This document shows positions 25,372-38,414 of a DNA stretch of 64,000 nucleotides, one piece after another (the stretch's first letter is position 1; each line of letters begins with the position of its first letter). The DNA is taken from assembly GCA_013397435.1 (NCBI GenBank), contig VZRG01001491.1, forward strand, positions 113,218-177,217, read 5' to 3'. The notes beneath the pieces were generated by a model. That model saw nothing but the letters and a program-made list of their open reading frames with translations. It had not been told where the DNA came from and searched no databases. Both the position numbers and the translations under genes were made by a program. Source of the stretch: Erythrocercus mccallii (Eukaryota > Chordata > Aves > Passeriformes > Dicruridae).

Positions 25372-25855
25372 TGTTACAGCAGCCCTCTTGTTAGAGGGTA
25401 GAAACGAGCAGAGACACAGACTTCTTGTTTATCATAGCATGAAAAATGTCCTGGTTTATTCCTCTTCACAGCAGAGTAATCCTGACTCCAACTATTCACT
25501 GACTCTGCCTGCAGCAAGCTCCCACTGTAGGTTTCCCTTGCAGCCTCTGACTGCTGGTTATTTCCTGCTAAATTATGACTGCAGGTATTAGTTCCCAGAC
25601 TCTGAATGCAGGCTTTTACCTAGCTAGACTATGGCTGCAGGTTCCAACAACAGGCTCTAACTGCAGACCCAGACTGACCTCACTGCAGAAAATCTCCCTC
25701 CCTATGATTGTTCTTCATGACTTTCCCTCACCAGCTAACCCACTCCTTTTTATCACACTTATCTTTATTGGGTATAGGTGTGACTCATAAGGGGCAATGC
25801 TGTATTGAGTAATTAACACAGCTGTTACTTATTGGAGTCCCGTCTCCTAGAGGCA
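25372..25855 (-). mobile_element. probable reverse-strand LTR with internal repeats
   Basis: Read on the minus strand, the block runs from TGCCTCTAGGAGACGGGACT to GGCTGCTGTAACA, giving TG...CA ends. It has an AATAAA near 25455-25460 placed about 85 nt before the right end, as a polyadenylation signal in an LTR would be, and a second AATAAA near 25764-25769. Words such as CAGCTGTGTTAATTACTCA and AATAAAGATAAGTGTGATA resemble passerine LTRs as I remember them. No matching target duplication is visible, so the ends are provisional. The middle contains degenerate repeats described separately. Confidence 0.45.
25490..25690. repeat. degenerate minisatellite-like repeats
   Basis: The word CTCTGACTGCAGG and variants (CTCTGCCTGCAG, CTCTGAATGCAGG, CTCTAACTGCAG, TATGACTGCAGG, TATGGCTGCAGG) recurs about every 25-60 bp across this stretch, inside the probable LTR. 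Confidence 0.55.
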
Positions 25856-26698
25856 ATACTTTTGTTTTGTATGCTAGTCAATTAATGAAGAAAAGGGTTA
25901 GGATGGAGTTTGAATCAGTAATTGAATAACTGGTTTTTTTATCTAAGGATGTGTCTTCATACCACTCTTCCAATTGCAGCCTTCTAGTGCTAGAGGATCT
26001 TCAAGGTTTAGTGCAAGAAGGAGATGTTTAATTAGTTCTTTAAATCAAAGAAGGATTTACTGATGCTGTGTGAAATAGCAATCTGTTTCGTTCTCCTGTC
26101 AATTACAGTGAACAGTGAACAGTATTCCATGTGAATAACATCTTGCATATTTTATAACCAAAACACTAGTGAAAGATCAGCAAATAATTATTATTTACTA
26201 TCTGCTTGTTAACTTTACAGAATCAAAATAAGACTTTTCCAATTTTACTTCCAGAGAAATTAAGGGTCTAACAATAGAATGCTTTTTATTTTGTTTCTCA
26301 TTACAGAATATAACACAGTTAAACCTTGAAGTGTTCTATATGTGAGTAACTGATACATCCTTCATCAGGAAAAATATTAAAAACTCACAACTTTACAATA
26401 AACCCACTTTTGATAGTCATGTTAAAGAACATGAACCAAAAAAAGACTCAAATATCTAATGTGTTTTCTTTTTTTTTTTTCCCAATGATTATTTAATAAG
26501 CTGTTTCATTTTCCTGGGGATGACGAAGCCTTGATCCTTTAAAAGAGAAAGGACATGTCAAGAGTTTCAGATATCAAGTGGGAAGTGTTAATGTGTAGCA
26601 CTGCAGTAGAAGACTGAGGCAGAGAGCAAGAGCTGTATAACTGAAATGGAATGAACTATGCACCAGTAAAGCCCTTATTTATTTTTCTCCTCTGTCTT

Positions 26699-26726
26699 TA
26701 AGCTTGGTTTAAAGTAACCAAGCTTA
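26699..26726. repeat. perfect 11-bp inverted repeat
   Basis: TAAGCTTGGTT (26699-26709) and AACCAAGCTTA (26716-26726) are perfect reverse complements around a 6-nt loop. It is too short for a microRNA precursor, and no T-run follows to suggest a terminator-like role. Confidence 0.8.
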
Positions 26727-28760
26727 GTATCCCATCACTTCTCTCTTTGAAGGAAGAGTAATCAAGTTTGAGAAAAAAAACTGGAGTTACCAATTTGAAA
26801 AATGCAATCCTTCTACCCTTTCAACTACTAGATTTCCTTCTTTTTGCTCATTTTTAATGTTCATTTTTACATTTCTTCCTCTTCAATCATTTCCCTAACT
26901 GTATACCTCTGAAAATCTCTTCCTATTTTCCTTCTCTTTCCTGCCCACCTATTTGTTCTGTGTATGTACTGTGAATTTGTTCCCAGTTTTCTACCTATTT
27001 TGCATTCCTCATTTATAGCATTTCCAGGGAAAAGGAGCTTCCAGTTATGCATCTCTGCTTGCTCTCAGCCTGCTTCTGCTCAGCTCTGAGGAGGTGATGG
27101 CTGCAGGAAACTCCAAGTATGTATCTTTTCCTCTCACACTGCCTGCGATCTCCCGTGCCTGGATCACAGGCAAGTTGCTTTGCTTCACTTGTGATTTTAG
27201 GAAAGTGACAGGTTCAAACTGAGACCGATAAGCACAGCAAGCCACTGTGTTGCCTGTACCTCCCATTCGGTCAGGTTGGAGGATGCCCATAGCGGTGGCC
27301 TGCTGCTCTAAGGGCCAAGGGAAGAGTGGATCGTCTCACTCCAGAGAGCTGGTCTGTGGCCAGCTTCTAACTGGGAGCCTATTCGTATTACAGGTAAACA
27401 GAGGCACATGCTGATCTGGTGTCCAGTAGATTATTTGCTCCTTAGTGCTTGTGTCTATTCTGCCATGGTATTTGTGTCTAAGGCAGGTTTTTTGGTTGAG
27501 AAGACTGAGTAGCATTCATTGTAAAAGGCAAAAAACCTCTTGGACAGAATTCCTAAGTCTTCTGACATGCTTCTGGTTGAATCCTGATTACCAGGCTGCT
27601 GGAGTCCCCTTAATCCTGCGTTTTATCTTGCAAGTCAGGACTTTGTTTAAACTCTGTTGGAATCAATGGAAAGATTCACTTGCACTGCAGCATAAGGTAA
27701 TTGAACCTATGATAAACAAAACTGCTTTTCAAATATACAACTGCTCTCTCTCTTCTCTGTCTGTGCTTCCTTTTGTCCATTGTTTCCTACCTCATTTTTT
27801 CTTTCTGTCCTGGAAATAAAACTGCAGTAATCTCCTGAAGTAAGTATTTGACTATCTGTCTGCATAGGAAAAAAATTATGTCAGACATCACTCTGGGGTT
27901 ACAGAAGTAATTGCTGCTTTTCAAATGACAAGTTCTCAAAGCCCAGTAATATTTTCCACATCAGGACTAAAACCTGAAAACACACCTCATGCAGAAATAC
28001 TGATCTTCTTTCTTATTCTTCTAAGTGCTTCCCCTGGGTGCCTCTTTTTCTCTTGCCAAAAATACTGTCACTCATATCCTTGAAGAACTTCAGCTTTTAA
28101 GATGAAAATATTGAAGAGTGAAAATAAATTATTGGAGATTAATTTTGTGGGAGAAGAGAGAGTGTTCATGTGGGTCTACGCATAAAGGGAAGAACATGCT
28201 GTACCTCAGGTTTGCTGAAAACAGGCTTTTAATATTTTTTCCTTAGGCAGATATTACACTATGCTGTTCTGTATATAGTGGGTGAGGGAGAAAGAAACAG
28301 AAAGGTGGAGCCATTATCCAACTACTCTGCATGGTCACAAGGGTGGTGTTTATCAAGTCAAAGCAGAAATCAGATGTCTCTAGGTGATCTTCAAGTTTGC
28401 AGGTTAAACAAAGTATTATCTCTTGTTATAAGTACAGCTGGTTGTTGAGAATCTGTATTAGTAAACATCCAATGTTACATTGAAATAAAAAGCATCTTTG
28501 GCAGAAATTCTAAGAAATGAAGCTGTAACAGTAAAAAACTGTAGCTGTATATTTTACTAGTTTGAGTTATATAATAGTCTTGAACTGAGACCACAGAAGG
28601 GTGAGGATGAAATTAAATGAGTATTGTTAAAAATAGGATGTGGGATTGAATTAAATGTTGAGTGTGCTGGGCAGCTGAATAGAGAACGAAATTTGCAGTG
28701 AGAAATAGACTGTGTCTATACCATATAAATGTTGATGACTATGTAAACGCATAGTGATTA

Positions 28761-28793
28761 GGGACAAGAAAGGGACTGCAGGGACAAGAAAGG
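28761..28793. repeat. 13-bp direct repeat, 20-bp period
   Basis: GGGACAAGAAAGG occurs at 28761-28773 and again at 28781-28793. Confidence 0.85.
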
Positions 28794-29094
28794 CATCTGA
28801 CCAGGCCAGTGATAGGCATTTCCTCCCAGGCAGGGAGATGAGGCACAAGGATTTTTAGTCTTTCTTTATATTAAATACCATGAGTAGCTAATAGAGAACT
28901 GACTATATAAGCCAAGTGGAAATAGCAGAAGTAAAAATTGGCTATTTTGGTATATATAGAAAATAGTGAGCTCAGCTTGGTTTTAAGTTATGTCTGGTTA
29001 GAATGGAGCTTCTCTCATGGCTAAGGGGATGCAGTAGTTCAGTTTATAGGATGAGGGAAGAAGTGATCTCTTTTAATGATAAAGGTGGCAGAAA

Positions 29095-29195
29095 TTATGA
29101 CCTCTGGCTATTACTGGGAACACAGTGCTTCAGCCAGTAGACTAGAAGGCTTCTAGTCTGACCCAGCACACCAAATTTTAGGTTATGTTCCTACA
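29095..29195 (+). mobile_element. possible old CR1 3' relic
   Basis: CTTCTAGTCTGACCCAGCAC followed shortly by TTATGTTCCT resembles the 3' terminus of older CR1 subfamilies ('ggtctgacccagtatggctgttcttatgttc' in general form). The upstream match is poor. Confidence 0.35.
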
Positions 29196-31050
29196 CAGTT
29201 TAAAGGCAGAGTATGTTGAGCTTGAGCAGTGGTTCAACTGCTTGTCACTGTCATCCATATGGCTTAAAAAATTTCCTTGATGAACGTTTTTGTCAAAGTA
29301 GAGTAGCTACTAGTAACTGTGTTGGATGAGAGAGCTTTAGATAAAAAGAATGATGCATTATACTGGTACTGTGTAGGCATCTAAGTCCTCAATTTGATTT
29401 AGATACTATAGGGAAAAAAAATCACATTTCTCTAAGCTTATTTTCTATCCTAATTTTGGGGATGGGTGACATTAAAAAGCAAGCTTTTTTAAAAAACTAA
29501 AACAAACCAGCAGATGATGTGCTGGTCACCGTGGAAACCAGGCTTTTGATGAAGAGGTTATATGTCTGGTAATACTTTGTATTGAGTTCTGATTACAACA
29601 AAAATCTGCATTTTTAAAAAATTCTTTCACATCCTCTTCTCCTCCACAGTTTACTTTTTAGATGATAGAAAGGAAGGAGCTGCAAAATAAGATATTTGCT
29701 TTTAAAGTACAGAAAATACTTATTTCAGCAAAATAGGAATCCATTTTGCTGAAACAAGGTTTTTATGTAAAGCTAGAACATGCAAATGGAAGTGATGGCA
29801 AAGGAATTCAAGACTTAACAACTCTTTGGACATGCATCAAGCTTAAAGGCTAATTGCTTCCAAGAATGTGTAGAAAAAATTGTCAATAAAGCAGTGCCTA
29901 AAACTGGACATTTGCAGAAATGATGGCTCTGCATTTGTAAACATCCAGACATCCAGCGCAGTCTCATGATCTCAGTGAAGTTATTCATACACACTGTGGG
30001 CTCTTAGTCCAGAAACACTATCTTGTATAACTTAGCAACCCTGCATTTTGTGCTATGCTAAAAGCTTTTATTAAAACATTATTGAAATTTTTCAGTTGAG
30101 GTTTTTCTGAGCTCAGGTATATGAATCAGGCAGTGAATATTTGAAAGCTGAACCAGAAGAACTTGTAATGACTGACTAAAAATGGTTTTACACAAAAATT
30201 TGTGGATTGACTGATGAAAGCTTCAGTGAAATAGTTTCTGAGACTTCAGAATAACATCATGTAAGGTCGTCTTCAGAGGAGTGGGAAATTCTCATTTGAT
30301 GGGCTTATATATACAGGAGAACTGATCCAGAACTGAGGTAGTTTCAGTGCATATTTTCAGATGCAGTCATTATATTGTCCTCATACTCATAAGCAAGTGA
30401 TAATGTTCTTGCTTCATGAACACACTGTTCATTCTTATTTTGAGCAACATAACTGAATACTAAAGTAATAGTAAAACCAACTGTGAAAAAATTCAATCTA
30501 AATTTCCAGATAAATGTGACAGATAATATATTTTCTTTAAATAAGGATTTTTTATTATCGACTATTATTCCTTTACCAAAGATTATTGAATTTATATCTT
30601 AACTATTTATACTATAGTTTTAATATGATGTTTTACTACTTTTAATTTAATATAATGGTTTTTAGTGTATTATTTCCTGGTCGGGTGATAATATTGCTGA
30701 TCAGAACTGCATCTCCATTCACTATATCTTGTGGACTTTCAAAGTCTCATCTTCCTTCTTTAGCTGTGGAAAGTACTGCAAGATTTTGCCACATTACTCT
30801 TTTGAAGTTGACAGGGTCTGTTAAGGCTCTGTAGAATGACTTGCCCCTGTAACCTCTAACTCAAGAGTAATCAGACATATTTTTACTTTTATTGATAGAA
30901 CCTGTTTTTAGTGGAAGACTATAGAACCATGTTTCCTAATTCTTCAAAATATGGCATATACAGAGGACAGTTTGGCTCAGAGAAAAAAGCCTCATTTTTT
31001 TCTTTCAGGCACACTGTTAAACTTTTTTTTTGGCAACTGAGGAGACTTGA

Positions 31051-31472
31051 TGAAGAAAGAAATCCCCCTAAATTGTGGGAAGCTAGACTGAAGAAACGTA
31101 CTCACACCAATGTGGTCACATACGTTCTCCTTTATTTTACCTAAAATGGCAGGTTATATACTCTTCAATATTGTTTATATTTTCAAACATTCCCTCATTG
31201 GCATACAGCAAACAAAGAATGTAATCAAACATTGTTTACTTTTACATTTCAGGCAGCTAAGCATTCAAACTAACACCTACACCTATCACTACATAAATTA
31301 ACTACTTTCCCTCCCTGCATACCTTAAAAGAATTTTTAACTGCGCCACAGCCTTTGTCCTTCTCTTGGGCCTGTATCTGGGCCCTTATTGGGCCTACACC
31401 TGGGCCCAGGCTGGGTTGCCCAACTAATTCAGGAGCACATCATGTCCCTGCTCTCTAAGACATTCTGCTACA
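31051..31472 (-). mobile_element. solo LTR, class II (ERVK-like), copy 2
   Basis: A 422-bp element reading TGAAGAAAG...TTCTGCTACA on the plus strand, i.e. TGTAGCAGAA...TTCA on its own strand. The hexamer ACTTGA flanks it on both sides (31045-31050 and 31473-31478), a perfect 6-bp target duplication that proves an independent insertion. TATA and AATAAA occur on the minus strand at the spacing seen in copy 1. By eye it differs from copy 3 at about 13 positions in 422. A 63-codon open frame on the opposite strand is shared with copy 3 only because the DNA is nearly identical. Confidence 0.93.
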
Positions 31473-34400
31473 ACTTGACATATACTTGAAGGGCTTAATA
31501 GAAGTATTTTATTCTTAATATTGTTTTACATTGATTCAGATTTCATTTTGAAGCAACTTAACAATGCATAACACTTCAAGCATGTCAGTGTCTAGAAACT
31601 GTTTGCATACATGATAAGTTGCTGTTTTAATATTTTGGTATTTCATTTAAAAATATGATTATTCTTGTTTCAACATTTATATGACTAATAAATATTTGGC
31701 TCTGCAGATCTTGTGCATGACTGTCTTTAAAAAATGAAAAAGCCTCTCCAGTTAGATATGTAATAGTTTGCTTTTCAAAAATATTTGTTTTGTTGCATAT
31801 AAGACACTGATTTTTGTGTTAAATTCATACATTTCTTTCAGTTTGTTCCTTGCTTATACAAGCTTAATAAATCCAGAATTTTCTATGATGGTGACAAATA
31901 TATTAATTTAATAAGCTGGGCTAATTTTCTATATTAATATATCTTTATGCAGAGCGCTTCTGGAAAAACTAAATAGTTAATCAGTATAAATGTGTTAGTA
32001 AACCAGTCTGAAAATACTAATATCTGATTATTCACATTTACATTACTTTAAGTTATTTAAATAGTTGTTTTTACTTTCGTAACTGAATTAGAACATAGGC
32101 ATATTTTTAAGGTCTAGACCTTCCAGTCAGTCCTCTGTAAAGACCCTTCATTTTCCAAGACAAATAAGCAGTATTATAGATACTGCTGAGATCATGATGA
32201 ATGCCCTAGCAAAATATTTTAGATAATATAATTTAGATACCTTTGCTATTGGTAAGGAAACTTGCCAGTTGGAGCCTTCTTGGAGGTTTTCTTTATAAAA
32301 ACTGCTCTGGGAGCTGAAGTAATGAAAGTATTTAGTCTGCACTGAAATAGAAACAAAGTTCTTTTACCGATTTTACAGCTTTTTGCCAAGAGGTTGGCCT
32401 TAACAGTCTCATGCATTTATTCTTGAGAAACTTTGACATTCTGCAATACTGCTGCAGAAACACATGTATTTAAAAATCTTCAAGTCTTCTGGTGAATGAC
32501 ATCCACTTTGAAGCTTCAGAAGGTTTTTTCCTCTTCATTTTATTTTGTAACAATTTTCAGCTGAGAAACTCTGTAGTTGACTCCACCGTGTGTGAAGGCA
32601 GGTGTGCTGAGGAAGTTAGTCTCTACTACGAGTACAAATTTCTCTGAATTAGGAGTCAAGGGAACACCTGGAAGGCTTCTTTTACAGTCCAGACCTGCCT
32701 CCTATTTTTTTTTTTTTTTTGCAATGTGGTTGATCCCAGTGGAGGGCTGAAAGAAGACAATGGAAATTGAAAGTTTTGTAAGGTAAACATGCAACAAATA
32801 TTCCAGATGGTTTGTTATTTATCAAAAAGTGAGATGGTCCTGTGGGGACTGAAAAAACCTCAAAAGATACTTAAGCTTGGAGAAATGTATCAGAGAGCAT
32901 TATGGAACTCTGTAATCAGAGGGCCTGGAAGGCCAAGAGGGACCTCACTCCTGCGCTTTCATATTCTAGAGTCTGGGGATGAAACTTGGGAAATGGTAGT
33001 TCTGCCTGTCAAGGAACAAGAAGCCAGGAGTGTCTTTGCTGCTTGTTAAGAAGCAGATGAGAACAACAGAAGGTCAGGAAGCTGCCAATAAATGCGGATA
33101 TGGGAGCTGGGAGGCTCTGCTTGGGCAGGAGGTAAGTGGTTTGATACAGCAGCCCCTGGAATGCCCACAAGGCTCAGCTCTGGGGGAATGCAGTTGCCCC
33201 AGTTTTTTCCCCCTGCAGCAAGAGAGGTGCTTCAGGAGTTTCAACTGATAGCTCAGGGAAGGTTCTGTCATCTTATAAAATAAGTTTTGGTTATTTTGTT
33301 CTCTGAAACTTTGTCATCAGAAACAAGTTTTGTCTCTGGTAAAATAAAATTGTTTTCACCTTTCACTGCTTTCACCTTTTCAATCCCATTGTTAAAAATG
33401 AATCCAAATGAAGCTGGCAAACTTAATGTACATTACTCCTCCAGTTACAGTCAGTATGTATAGGCAGCCACTTGGGAGGTAAAAAGGACACACACTTTCT
33501 GCCAAGATGCAAGGACAGTTTAAGGACTAGTATCATGAGAGGCCAAGTTGCAGGGAGAAGTCTTCCTGTCTGGCAGAGATTAGTGTGTCCTCACAAGCAG
33601 AGGTTGTGGAAAACCAGCTCAATCCTTTCTTGGGTGCCTCACATCGTGTTTGAAAAGGGTGGTGTAGAAGCTGTAATTGCTTTGCATCCACACTGGTCTG
33701 TTGAGGGGATTTGAGTTTTGCATTGAGGATTCACTTGTGCCATTCTGGCACGGCGTTTGTAATCTCATCAGTGAGGTTTGTGGTTTGCAGCCCCTTTCCC
33801 CTTGGGAGTGTGCTGCTGCCTCAGCAGAGGCAGAGCAGCCATGACAGGATGGACTGTGCAGGAAAGGGAGCAGCAGGTGACCTGACACCTCACTTTTTGA
33901 AGTGACCTGAGCCTGGCACTGCGGTAATGGAAGCTGCAGGCTGATCCTTGACAGTCTCCTTCAGCTCACTCCCCCACCTGCCCAGACAGAGATGACAAAA
34001 GCACACTGATGCAAGCACATGGAAGCTCAGCTCAGCCAAAGAACGGAAGGTGGACATTGGGGTCTGCCTGTGGTGCTCATGGTGGTGGTCTCCCAGTCAC
34101 CTTCCTCACAGACCTGACTTGATGATGGAGGGTTGTTCTGTTATTGCTTTGGTCAAATCCCTGCTGGGACAAGAAAACTGAGGTGTTTCATCTAGTCAGG
34201 AATTTATCACCTGATCTAGTTCTCCCAAGGGAAACCAAGGGTAAATTGGAAGATACAGGGGAGCCAAACCCAGCTCACTTTCTTGCAGTCCACTCTATAG
34301 TGGCAGCAATCAGGACATCCTGACCCCCACGTTGTCCTGGGGACATATGAAATAGTAAATGTAAGTTGTTTTTCTGACTTTAACTGTACACTGAATTTTA

Positions 34401-35059
34401 CTCCCTGTAAGCAATTTTGTTTTCTGAGTCTATGGGTATGAGACTAATGGTTCTGCTGCATTATGGAAATTTAACAAAATCTTCCTTTCCAAGCCCCAGG
34501 CAACAAAGTGATAGAAATGTGAGGAAGGAAGGTGAAAGGAAAGAAAAAGAGCTTTACAGAAAAAGCTGATATTAATAATTTGTTTGCTTTATTTTCTGCA
34601 TGTCAGATTATTTCAGCACATTGTTCAGTCTCATTTGGTGTTCCATACATGTAGGAGAAAAATTAACTCTTTTCTGGCTTGTCATTGCTTCCTGCTCTAC
34701 AGCTACTTGTGGTGATCATATTTTCTTAAGTCACTTTCCTCTTGATGGTCTTTGTTTAGTGTGGAAATGGCGGTTAATCTGAATAACCAAACCATTACTT
34801 TTTTCAGGGCCACAATAGCACTCAAATTCCAGCCCTTACATATAAAAATGAGGGGGAAACAAAACAATATTTGAAAATGCTGTACTGAATCTGTGGCTCT
34901 AGGGAGCATGGAGCATGTCAAAAAGTCAATATGGAGAATTTTTTGGTTTTAAAGAACCTTTCTGAGGTTACAACTGCAGAGCATGGCTGCACACAAAACC
35001 TACTCCCGCTTTCAGGAATTCTTCAAATAGTGTTTTGCTTCAGATAGTAATATTTAAGT

Positions 35060-35082
35060 AAAAAAAAAAAAAAAAAAAAAAA
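35060..35082. repeat. A23 homopolymer
   Basis: An uninterrupted run of 23 A's. I looked for a retrocopy upstream with a matching target duplication and found none, so it is treated as simple repeat. Confidence 0.9.
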
Positions 35083-37724
35083 GGAAGTTAATACTTCCAT
35101 GTGTGCACTGGTCATTCATCATTCTTTGGTAGTATTGGTAGTATTGGGGAGGCTGAGGGTATATCACAATAAGCAAGTAATGTTTGTTTGGTTTGTATTT
35201 ATTTGGTTTGTATTAGTTTGTTTGAATTAGGCACCTCTCTTGCCTAATTACCTCTTGTACTTTGCACAGAACATTCCCCCACAGTGTGCATGGGAAGCTG
35301 CAGATGGAGTGTTGTGATGTATCATTAGTTCCAGCTGGACACTGTTGCTTGCACGATGCTTTAACAGCAGAGTAATCAGCATCTAAGTCAGCAATCTTTC
35401 CATCCAGTCTTAGTTTCATGTTATAGCAGCAGTTATCAAATCTCAAAGTAACACAACAGCGTTTTCCACCAGGGATATTCAAATCCCTTGAAAATTCTTT
35501 CCTTGCATATAATTTATGGGGCTCTCAGGCAACTCTTGCTTAAGACCTAAAGCAATGTTAGCTCCAGATATCAATTCTTTGTAGGCCCTTACAAGAACAG
35601 CTTTGTTGGGTTACATGTGGATTATCTTCATAAATCTTTCTGTTGAACTATGTAGGACTTGATGCTTTTTCTTTCTTCCAGGCCTGGCACATCAGTGTGT
35701 AGGTGTCTTCTATTTTGCCAGCAAGTGCTTCTTCCTTTTCTTCACTACAAAGGAGAAACCACTCTAGAGTGGGTGAAATATTTTTAAATTAAATATGACA
35801 GCAGTTACAATGAAAATAATAAGAAAATAGTAAATTACCAGTTCCCTGATAGAAGGGATTTGGATGTGTGTGTGTATGCAGAGGGGAAATGGGAACTGAA
35901 ACAGTGAATACAGATGAAATCTAGTGAATGATCTTATTCAAGCAGAACTGTGGCAATGTCAGTGAATTTTGCTTGTCATGCTTTCAGACTGAGGTGTCCA
36001 CTTGGGAAATACAGATATTTCCATAACTTTTGGTAGTTAGGGTGCTTTTTTTCTGCCTTTTTTCCCATAGATTAAAATTTAGACACATGACAGATGTCCC
36101 AAAACTTGCTAGACTAGTCCTGTGTGTCTAAGCAGCAGATCTGTGGTTATGTGCAGGAACTCTTGTACTGCACCTTTGGCTTCTAGGTGTCCTGAGGTTA
36201 CTAATTCCCCACTGAGCTTCCAGTATAGGTGTTGAAGTTGGATGGCAGAGCACAGTGTTACACTACAAATATGCTTTTACATCTCTGTTACAAAATTATA
36301 CTTTGAAAATTTGAAAAACAGTTTTGAAATTCAATTTTTTCAATTTATTTTTCACATAAAAAAAGGAAGTGCATCTAAATTAACAGGGAAAGGAGGAAAC
36401 CAATACAAGGGTTTCATAAGGCAAGAACTAAATAAAGTGTTTCTGTCTGCTTCAGTCAAAGTAGCTTACACTGTCCCATAAATATTCTTCATTTAACTAA
36501 GCCAGAAGAACCTGTAAAAATACTGCAGAAAACCTTTGGCTTTTTTTACCACTATAACTCTTCAGTTTACCTGCCAAGCTGAAGAAACTGTTGTGCTGAT
36601 ATTTTTAGGCTCTTTCTACACTGGAGAATCAACAGTGGTCTAAAAGTATTGTGTATTTCAGTTCACAGGTTTTATGTATTACCATAGCATAGACAGAGAT
36701 AGTAATCAGTAAATACACACAAAATACTGTGTTTGTCACAAATAAATACTAATTTTATTGCATTTTGTCCATTGCATTATGTCCTGAGAGCCATGTGATA
36801 AGATTTATTTCTTGGTGGGAACCCAGTTCTTTTGAGCTCATTTTATAAAGCATTTTACAGGGGGATGCAAGCTGTTATTAAAATGTTTTTTGAATTACTG
36901 TTGTCAGTGGCTGGCAGTATTTATGAATGTGTCCTGAAGAGATGCATTTACAAGTATAGTTTCAATTATATACACTACTTAAAGATATCTATTTTCATTT
37001 CCTCTTGCTTTTGGTATTATAGAGATCCAGTAGGATTATTAACAGTGACATTTCTAGAATTTCTTTTTCTTACATTAAAAACCTATGAAAACCTGGAAAG
37101 CTCAAATAAATAATCAATTCTGTGGTTATTTTATTTCTGTTTCATACTGAACATTTTAATGGTTCAATGCCTGAAAATGGTCTGGGCTTCTGAATGAGCT
37201 GAAACACTAAACCAGTTAATTAGGTAGTAAGTTAATTTAAAAAATAACTTCACTTTCTGAAAGAACACTTAATAATCCCATTATTATTTCTAAGATGCAC
37301 TTAAAATATTTCTATAGAAGAAAATCTCCTTTAAACTTCAGTAAAGGACTAAGATATGGGGAACTCACCCCAGCCTCGGTAGGTGTGGTGGTATTTAAAA
37401 GATCATCAGCAAATGGAGTTGCTTTTCAGTCTGATTAGCCAAATTTTGAAACTTCTCAGTATGAGATCTTTTATGTAGGTCCTTGCTGGGAGAAAGAACC
37501 CAGTATAAAAATCCCTTCTTTTCTTGACTTGGCCTGAAATACCTGTTAAAGGAGTTCAGGCTCTTAGATTATGAAGTGCATATATGTGTGTATGTTCATC
37601 AGTGGATATTATTATTTAGTGGTTATCACTAACAGTTTTGCTAAGGTTTGTTTCTATTTGAGAGATTTCCTTGGATGATTGCTCTTGAAGTTTAGTGAGT
37701 GTTAGAGCTGTAGAGAAATTTATG

Positions 37725-37791
37725 TTAAAAGGCATCTTGAAATCATCTCGTCCAGTTCCCACATCAGAAACAGGAACAACTTAGATCAGTT
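37725..37791 (-). mobile_element. possible degraded CR1 3' end
   Basis: GGCATCTTGAAATCATCTCG followed by TCCAGTTCCC and CAGAAACAGGAACAACTTAG resembles the reverse complement of a CR1 3' UTR ('...gatcatctagtccaactcccctgctcagagcagggtca...' in general form). It is short and diverged. Confidence 0.4.
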
Positions 37792-38414
37792 AAGATTTTT
37801 TTGTTTTGAAAGAGATTCATTCCTACCCTTTAATAAAGGAATGGTAAACCTCAAATCAGAAGTTAATAAAACACTTTATCTCTTCACAGAGATCATGCAT
37901 TTTTAATTATTGTGTTTTATTTAAAATTATTCTTTACTTAAACCTCTTAAAGGTCAGCAGTGCACATGTCAAGTATTTAAATGCTCAGCAACATTCTCTG
38001 CTATTGTAAGCTCTAATATTTGTCACATGTGCATGTGTCCTGTAGGGGTGTCTGATCCTAAAGGCCCTTCAAATCTCAGTTGCCTATTCATGGCATCTAA
38101 CACTTTCCCCCATATCCCTGTGCTACATTCTTAATGCTGGGTCCTACCTCTCTGCTTCAGCATTAACTTCAGGTCATGTTTTACTTCCATGAGGTTGAAG
38201 GGTTACTATGTGGTCACATGCAATTTGACTAAAGGTCTGACACAGCTCTAAGACACCTGCTTTAAGCGTGGGCTTGAAAGCTCTCCTAAGTGTCTGGGGG
38301 CCCGTCTGTTCCTGGAAGATGGCCCCCTGCTTTCTAGATGTCATCTTTCCCCTTATTCCTCTCAAGACCTCAGTATCGCAGCCTCTCCATCCTGTGTGAC
38401 CTGATGGAACCTAA

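Larger units (their letters stand above)
25856..31044. other. non-coding DNA
   Basis: No supported gene. A patch at 27125-27390 holds more CpG than its surroundings (about seven) and ends in TTACAG|GTAAAC, but I cannot build an exon from it. An open frame of 124 codons at 27445-27819 is rich in Leu, Phe and Cys without any known motif and looks random. Confidence 0.5.
31479..38405. other. non-coding DNA between two sister LTRs
   Basis: Although flanked by two same-orientation LTRs at near-proviral distance, this 6.9 kb holds no gag, pol or env-like sequence. It is ordinary AT-rich DNA with T16 (32705-32720), A23 (35060-35082), a TTTGGTTTGTATT duplication (35187-35214) and GC-richer patches near 33100-34150. 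No exon is supported. Confidence 0.6.

Noticed and set aside
34980..35082. A processed retrocopy ending in the A23 run
   Set aside because: Upstream sequence resembles no known gene, and no target duplication brackets the run.
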